Assembly (NCBI GenBank): GCA_041670885.1
Contig: JBAXYJ010000089.1
Coordinates: 1 to 10,978 of the forward strand
DNA length: 10,978 nucleotides
Reading direction: 5' to 3'
Source of the DNA: JAJBWD01 sp041670885
GTDB lineage: Bacteria > Bacillota > Clostridia > Clostridiales > Clostridiaceae
Shown here: positions 7,101 to 10,978 of the stretch, piece after piece
Layout of the letters: each line of letters begins with the position of its first letter
Numbering within the stretch: position 1 is the first letter of the stretch
The notes under the pieces: model-generated
Database searches by the model: none
Seen by the model: the letters and a program-made list of their open reading frames with translations, nothing else
Told to the model about the DNA's origin: nothing
Made by a program: the position numbers and the translations under genes

Positions 7101-8066
7101 TTAAAATTTATCACTAATTGCTTTTAATTCCATCAGTGCCAAGCCAACTGCTCCTAAAACACCGGCATTCTGTCCCAGCTTTGCAGGAAGTATTTCAACG
7201 CCAATGCCTTTATTTAAGCTTCTTTCCCTAACAACTTCCCCTACCTTATCAAACAGAATATTTCCTACATTTGTAACTCCGCCGCCTATTACTATCATTT
7301 CAGGATCTAGCATATTGATTATATTAGCTATGCCTGTTCCAAAATAGGTAAAGCTTTTATCAAGTATTTCAGATGATACTTTGTCACCATTTTTGCTTTC
7401 TAAATATACCTCATAGGTTGTTGGATTTTCATATTTTCTAAGGCTGGTTTCAGCGCCTTCTTTTATTTTTTCCCTGGCTTGTCTAGCAATTGCAGTACCT
7501 GAAGATAAGACCTCCACATCTCCATAATTTCCACAGTTACATCTAGGTCCCCCTTCAATGATAGTTGTATGTCCAAACTCTAAAGCATTTCCATACTTTC
7601 CTCTATATATCCTGCCGTCTAATATGGCTCCTGCCCCAACTCCTGTACTTATAGTTACATATATCATATCAGTTGTTTCTTTTCCTGCACCAAAATAATA
7701 CTCTCCAATAGCAGCAGCATTGCAATCGTTATCTAAGAATACAGGTACGTTAAACTTTTCTTTAATAGGCTGTGCTAAATTAAAATTTACAAATGGAAGA
7801 TTAGGAGTCCTGATAATAACTCCTTTTTTAGGATCTAATGGCCCAGGTGATCCTATTCCTATAGCTTTTATTTCACCTTTTATAGAAACGTTTTCTTCTA
7901 AAAGGTCATCAACTATCCCTATAATCTTATTTAAAACCGATATTTCTCCAAGATTTGCCTCAGTTTTTATTAGCTTTTGAGAAATAATTGTACCTTGATT
8001 ATCGGATACAACAGCATTAATCTTTGTTCCCCCTAGATCAATTCCTATTACATAAAATTTCTCCAT
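7101..8066 (-). CDS. glcK: ROK-family sugar kinase, probable glucokinase
   Basis: Phosphorylates a hexose, probably glucose, at C6 with ATP in the cytoplasm, feeding glycolysis. The 321 residues show the N-terminal phosphate-binding motif DLGGTK (10-15), the GIGSPGPLD segment (70-78), the catalytic-base motif LDNDCNAAA with D114, the second ATP motif STGVGAGAI (140-148), the ExGH motif (E163, H166) and GGGV (261-264). The ROK zinc signature CxCGxxGCxE reads CNCGNYGDVE here: C176 and C178 are kept, the third cysteine is D183, and sugar-binding E185 is kept. There is no N-terminal helix-turn-helix, so this is a kinase and not a ROK repressor. The ATG follows GGAGG at good spacing. It lies 42 nt after a small unknown gene and is probably co-transcribed. 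Another hexose substrate is possible. Confidence 0.9.
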   Translation of the reverse strand: MEKFYVIGIDLGGTKINAVVSDNQGTIISQKLIKTEANLGEISVLNKIIGIVDDLLEENVSIKGEIKAIGIGSPGPLDPKKGVIIRTPNLPFVNFNLAQPIKEKFNVPVFLDNDCNAAAIGEYYFGAGKETTDMIYVTISTGVGAGAILDGRIYRGKYGNALEFGHTTIIEGGPRCNCGNYGDVEVLSSGTAIARQAREKIKEGAETSLRKYENPTTYEVYLESKNGDKVSSEILDKSFTYFGTGIANIINMLDPEMIVIGGGVTNVGNILFDKVGEVVRERSLNKGIGVEILPAKLGQNAGVLGAVGLALMELKAISDKF

Positions 8067-8108
8067 ACTTTTTCCTCCATGAAATAATCTTCATAAATTA
8101 TAACATAA

Positions 8109-8309
8109 CTACTGGTCTAAATCATTATTGTTTTCAATAATATACCTATTAATGTCATTTCTTCTTTCTTTTTCAGCTATATTTGGAATAAGTTCTGAAA
8201 ATTCCTCTGCAAAATTGCCAATTTTGTATACTTTATTTTTAGCTCTGTAAAACTGTTCTTTATCAGAACCATAATCATTATTAATTAATGTATCATTTCT
8301 TTCTGTCAT
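8109..8309 (-). CDS. Small hypothetical protein, 66 residues
   Basis: I do not recognise this protein. It is soluble and highly charged (rich in Asn, Asp, Glu, Lys and Arg), with no cysteine, no membrane segment and no signal peptide. The middle (about residues 22-50) could form amphipathic helices. The evidence that it is a real gene is a strong ribosome binding site (GGAAGGTGG, a few nt before the ATG), a gene-sized spacing on each side, and its same-strand position 42 nt ahead of the glucokinase gene without a terminator between them. It is probably the first gene of a two-gene transcript. Function unknown. Confidence 0.75.
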   Translation of the reverse strand: MTERNDTLINNDYGSDKEQFYRAKNKVYKIGNFAEEFSELIPNIAEKERRNDINRYIIENNNDLDQ

Positions 8310-8365
8310 AATACCACCTTCCTATCTATTATGTTTTGCATTAATTTATTTTTTTATTCTAATCT

Positions 8366-8395
8366 TTTATAAATAACCTGCTTTTTTAATGATAA
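8366..8395 (-). promoter_or_regulatory. Weak candidate promoter for the small gene and glcK
   Basis: On the minus strand TTATCA (8390-8395) and TATAAA (8366-8371) are 18 bp apart, about 55 nt upstream of the 8309 ATG. The region is very AT-rich, so chance matches are likely. It abuts and slightly overlaps the rubrerythrin remnant on the other strand. Confidence 0.3.
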
Positions 8396-8552
8396 AATTG
8401 CATAATTTAATTAATGACAAAATATTTAAGAAAGATACAAAAGTTTTATGGAAGTGTAGTAACTGCGGATATATATGAAGGAGAAGAAGCACCTGAAGTA
8501 TGTCCTTTACAGCCATGTAAAGCTTACTTTGAATTATTCATGAAAATTATTA
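8389..8552 (+). pseudogene. Remnant of a rubrerythrin gene: C-terminal rubredoxin-like domain, frameshifted
   Basis: The plus strand between the EF-G-like gene and the small gene encodes, in two frames, the C-terminal iron-binding domain of a rubrerythrin. In the frame of 8413, the reading is DKIFKKDTKVLWKCSNCGYI and then a TGA at 8476. In the frame of 8414 it continues as YEGEEAPEVCPLQPCKAYFELF. Joined, these match the family pattern of a WxCxxCGYxxEG knuckle followed by EAPxxCPxCxxPxAxFE. The break is at an AT repeat (8469-8476): two more bases would restore the frame. The second knuckle is also damaged: CPxC has become CPLQPC. The diiron four-helix domain that should precede it is absent, an in-frame stop lies at 8374, and no ribosome binding site is seen. 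Rubrerythrins detoxify peroxide in anaerobes; this copy should be dead. The 3' end is approximate. Confidence 0.8.
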
Positions 8553-8580
8553 AAGCTATATGGCCAGGGCCATATAGCTT
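8553..8580 (-). terminator. Hairpin terminator after the EF-G-like gene
   Basis: A perfect 13-bp inverted repeat (AAGCTATATGGCC at 8553-8565, complement at 8568-8580) starts 4 nt after the EF-G-like stop codon. On the minus strand the tail is TAATAATTTTC, a moderate T-tract. The plus-strand tail is also pyrimidine-rich, so it could work in both directions. The loop is only 2-4 nt. Confidence 0.8.
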
Positions 8581-8584
8581 CTTA

Positions 8585-10669
8585 CTATTCTTCTTCTTTT
8601 AACTTTTTAGAATTTGCTATTATCTTATCAACTTCTACCCCTGGCACTTCCTCATATCTTTCAAAATGTATAGTAAATTCTCCTCTTGCCTGGGTAATTG
8701 ATCTTAAGTCAGTAGCATATTCAAACATCTCAGATTGAGGAACTTCTGCTATTACTTTTTCAAGTCCTTTAAAGGGTTCCATACCAAGAACCTTTCCTCT
8801 CTTCTTGTTTATATCTCCTATAACATCTCCCATATATTCATTAGGAACAATAATTTCTGCATGCATAATTGGTTCAAGAAGAATTGGTGATGCAGTTTCT
8901 AATCCCTTTTTATATGCTAAAGAAGCTGCAATCTTAAATGCCATTTCCGATGAGTCAACAGGATGATATGAACCGTCATGAAGTATAGCGCGAAGTCTGA
9001 TAACCGGATACCCTGCAAGTACCCCATGCTTTACGCAGTCCTTAAGTCCCTTTTCAACTGCAGGGATGTACTGTCTTGGAACAGTTCCTCCTACTACCTG
9101 ATCTACAAATTCCATCTCATCTCCATCATGCCTTGGCTCAAACTTAACCCATACATCTCCATACTGTCCATGTCCTCCAGACTGTTTTTTATGCTTTCCC
9201 TGAACATCAGATACCTTTTTAATAGTTTCTCTATAAGGTACCTTCGGAGATTCTAATTTTACTTCAGCTCCAAATTTGATTTTCAATTTAGATGCTATAA
9301 CATCCAGATGGCTCTTACCTACACCAGTTATTATGGTTTCAGCATTTTCTACATCTCTTGATATTTTAAAAGTAGGGTCTTCCTCTAACAACTTATTAAG
9401 TCCAGAGGAGATCTTATCTTCATCTCCCTTTGATAAAGGCATAACAGATCTTGACAAGGTAGGATTTGGAAATACCATTTCCTGAAATTTATAATTTACT
9501 CTGCTGTCACACAGCGTATCACCAGTTACTGTATACTGAAGCTTAGCAACAGCTCCAATATCTCCTGCTGTTAATTCTTTTACATTTATCTGCTGTTTAC
9601 CTCTAAGAACAAACATATTGCCTAATTTTTCTTGTTTATCTTTGTTAGCGTTATTTACTACAGCATCTGATAAAGCCTTACCAGTAATTACCTTAAATAT
9701 AGAAAGCTTACCAACAAAAGGATCTGCTATTGTCTTAAATACAATAGCTGAAAATGGAGCTGTTTCGTCTACTTTTACTAATATTTCTGACCCATCAGCT
9801 ATACTGTCAGCCTTTTGAGGAGCCGTCATGTCAGGTGAAGGGAAACACTCAACAATATCTTCAAGAAGCGTCTCTATTCCTATACCTTTAAGTGCAGAAC
9901 CACACATAACAGGAGCAATTTCTCCTGTGGAACAGCCTTTTATAAGTCCATCGTATATCTCCTGATCAGACAGAGTACCTTCTTCGAAATACTTGTTCAG
10001 AAGTTCCTCACTGGTTTCTGCTACTGCTTCTACAATCATATTTTTACATTCATCTACACTGCTTATTAATTCTTCAGGAACATCACCCAACTCCATTTCA
10101 TTAGATTTTGGATTAAATATTCTAGCCCTTCTTGATATAACGTTTACAATGCCCTTAAATTCAGCTTCTGAGCCTATAGGATATTGTATAGGGACTGCTG
10201 ATATCCCAAACTTTTCTTTTAATCCACTTAGAACTTTACTGAAACTGCTGTTCTCTCTGTCTAATTTATTTATATAAAATGCTCTCGGCAATTTATTTTC
10301 ATTTACATAATCCCAAGCCTTTTCAGTTCCTACCTTAATTCCTGATACACCACTTACTGTTATCATAGCAACATCTGATGCTCTCAGTCCTTCTATCATC
10401 TCTCCCTGAAAATCAAAATATCCTGGAATATCAATTAAATTTATCTTTGTATTCTCCCATTCACAAGGTGCTATTGAAGTTGAAATTGATATCTGTCTTT
10501 TCTTTTCTTCTCCATCATAATCACTTACTGTAGTACCATCTTCAACTTTTCCAAATCTGTCGATAGTTTTCGTGTGAAATAAAACAGCTTCAGTTAAAGT
10601 TGTTTTACCAGAACCACTATGTCCAATTACACCAACATTTCTTAGATTTTTCGTTTTATACACTTTCAT
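8585..10669 (-). CDS. Elongation factor G-like GTPase (EF-G paralogue, EF-G-2 type)
   Basis: A five-domain translational GTPase of the EF-G family, 694 residues from the ATG at 10669. G1 is GHSGSGKT (16-23), where canonical EF-G has AHIDAGKT. Switch I is KRQISI in place of RGITI. G3 is DIPGYFDF (80-87), where canonical EF-G has DTPGHVDF; the catalytic histidine is thus Tyr84. G4 is NKLD (134-137) and G5 GSALKG (257-262). The domain IV segment GGHGQYGDV is present. These differences place it with the EF-G-like paralogues, known for example from Thermus EF-G-2, not with housekeeping fusA, which normally sits beside rpsG/rpsL and tuf. I prefer the ATG over a TTG two codons upstream because GGGGG (10678-10682) is 8 nt from the ATG but 2 nt from the TTG. 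The exact role is unresolved. Confidence 0.93.
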   Translation of the reverse strand: MKVYKTKNLRNVGVIGHSGSGKTTLTEAVLFHTKTIDRFGKVEDGTTVSDYDGEEKKRQISISTSIAPCEWENTKINLIDIPGYFDFQGEMIEGLRASDVAMITVSGVSGIKVGTEKAWDYVNENKLPRAFYINKLDRENSSFSKVLSGLKEKFGISAVPIQYPIGSEAEFKGIVNVISRRARIFNPKSNEMELGDVPEELISSVDECKNMIVEAVAETSEELLNKYFEEGTLSDQEIYDGLIKGCSTGEIAPVMCGSALKGIGIETLLEDIVECFPSPDMTAPQKADSIADGSEILVKVDETAPFSAIVFKTIADPFVGKLSIFKVITGKALSDAVVNNANKDKQEKLGNMFVLRGKQQINVKELTAGDIGAVAKLQYTVTGDTLCDSRVNYKFQEMVFPNPTLSRSVMPLSKGDEDKISSGLNKLLEEDPTFKISRDVENAETIITGVGKSHLDVIASKLKIKFGAEVKLESPKVPYRETIKKVSDVQGKHKKQSGGHGQYGDVWVKFEPRHDGDEMEFVDQVVGGTVPRQYIPAVEKGLKDCVKHGVLAGYPVIRLRAILHDGSYHPVDSSEMAFKIAASLAYKKGLETASPILLEPIMHAEIIVPNEYMGDVIGDINKKRGKVLGMEPFKGLEKVIAEVPQSEMFEYATDLRSITQARGEFTIHFERYEEVPGVEVDKIIANSKKLKEEE

Positions 10670-10677
10670 AAGCAATT

Positions 10678-10682
10678 CCCCC
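10678..10682 (-). promoter_or_regulatory. Ribosome binding site that fixes the EF-G-like start
   Basis: AGGGGG on the minus strand (core 10678-10682) lies 8 nt before the ATG at 10669 and only 2 nt before an alternative TTG at 10675. Confidence 0.7.
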
Positions 10683-10708
10683 TATATTAATTTTTACAAA
10701 GGTTCTTA

Positions 10709-10714
10709 ATTATA
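10709..10714 (-). promoter_or_regulatory. Candidate -10 element for the EF-G-like gene
   Basis: A perfect TATAAT on the minus strand, about 40 nt upstream of the ATG. No good -35 is seen at 15-18 bp, where the sequence is AATTTC/TTTCAA-like. An alternative pair, TTGAAA (10785-10790) with TATTTA (10762-10767), has 17-bp spacing but a poor -10. The 10683-10816 stretch is very AT-rich and I see nothing else in it. Confidence 0.35.
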
Positions 10715-10816
10715 TATTCTATTAAAACTTTGAAATTCCTCTTATTATTGATAAAATTTTCTAAATAGTTTGACATTTTAATTATTTCAATAATAATTTT
10801 ATTTATTCACTATTTG

Positions 10817-10850
10817 CAAAAAATAAAAAAAGACTAGCAATTGCTAGTCT
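10817..10850 (-). terminator. Terminator of the rRNA/tRNA operon
   Basis: A perfect 20-bp palindrome (AGACTAGCAA and its complement, 10831-10850) can fold into a stem of up to 8-10 bp. On the minus strand it is followed by seven Ts and then ATTTTTT. It lies 12 nt after the tRNA-Asn CCA end and insulates the EF-G-like gene from rRNA transcription. On the plus strand a shorter GATTTTT tail follows. Confidence 0.9.
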
Positions 10851-10862
10851 GATTTTTCATTA

Positions 10863-10937
<75 letters not shown>

Positions 10938-10941
10938 ACAT

Positions 10942-10978
10942 AACCTGGCGATGACCCGCTCTCCCACAGGGCTACCCC
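10942..10978 (-). rRNA. 5S ribosomal RNA, 3' end (cut by window edge)
   Basis: The minus strand reads GGGGTAGCCCTGTGGGAGAG, then CGGGTCATCGCCAGG, which matches the 3' portion of clostridial 5S rRNA (the GGGGTxxCCC hairpin arm, GAGAG, and a terminal GCCAGG that would pair with the 5' end). The rest is outside the window. The exact 3' boundary, 10942-10944, is approximate. The close spacing to tRNA-Asn shows they share one transcript. Confidence 0.85.

Noticed and set aside
8403..8541. Minus-strand frames through the gap between the EF-G-like gene and the small gene
   Set aside because: A short minus-strand frame of about 49 codons exists but is hydrophobic, low in complexity and lacks a ribosome binding site; the plus-strand rubrerythrin trace explains the region better.
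8414..8602. Plus-strand open frame of 62 residues as an intact gene
   Set aside because: It has no ribosome binding site, runs through the terminator hairpin into the end of the EF-G-like gene, and its core is half of a frameshifted rubrerythrin domain. Recorded as a pseudogene instead.
10770..10798. Consensus TTGACA on the plus strand pointing towards the tRNA
   Set aside because: No good -10 follows at 16-18 bp and it would only drive transcription antisense to tRNA/5S; likely chance in AT-rich DNA.

Overview
The window comes from a low-GC Gram-positive bacterium, most likely Clostridium or a close relative. The evidence is AT-rich intergenic DNA, strong AGGAGG-type ribosome binding sites with some GTG starts, a CtsR/McsA/McsB/ClpC stress operon, an EF-G-like paralogue and a 5S-tRNA-Asn rRNA-operon tail. 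Every intact gene lies on the minus strand, so transcription runs from the right end to the left. The only plus-strand coding trace is a decayed gene fragment.

In the direction of transcription, an rRNA operon ends with the 3' tail of 5S rRNA (10942-10978) and tRNA-Asn(GUU) (10863-10937). It is closed by a perfect 20-bp palindrome followed by a T-run. Next is a monocistronic gene for an EF-G-like GTPase (8585-10669) with its own hairpin terminator starting 4 nt after the stop. Between this terminator and the next gene lies a plus-strand, frameshifted remnant of the C-terminal rubredoxin-like domain of a rubrerythrin (about 8389-8552). A small unknown protein gene (8109-8309) and a ROK-family sugar kinase, probably glucokinase (7101-8066), follow. 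Next is a stand-alone fructose/mannitol-family PTS EIIA protein (6534-6992) with its own candidate promoter and a good terminator.

The left 6.4 kb is the class III heat-shock operon: ctsR (5947-6402), mcsA (5400-5930), mcsB (4390-5403) and clpC (1943-4381), followed by a ClC chloride channel/transporter gene (527-1864) and the start of radA (1-533, cut by the window). A textbook sigma-A promoter precedes ctsR, and a perfect CtsR heptad repeat covers its expected transcription start, so the operon should be self-repressing. McsB (protein arginine kinase) with its activator McsA would inactivate CtsR and mark proteins for ClpC, which feeds ClpP. In the familiar arrangement radA follows clpC directly. 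Here a clc gene with its own near-consensus promoter sits between them and overlaps radA by 7 nt.

No new multi-gene defence or mobile system was found. The most notable items are the rubrerythrin fossil, the clc insertion with its private promoter, non-canonical residues in the ROK zinc site, EF-G-like switch II, McsB C-terminus and ClC proton-glutamate position, and two corrected start codons (ctsR and the EF-G-like gene). The longest stretches without an intact gene are 8310-8584 (promoter candidate, pseudogene, terminator) and 10683-10862 (weak promoter candidate, rRNA-operon terminator). Neither exceeds 300 bases.
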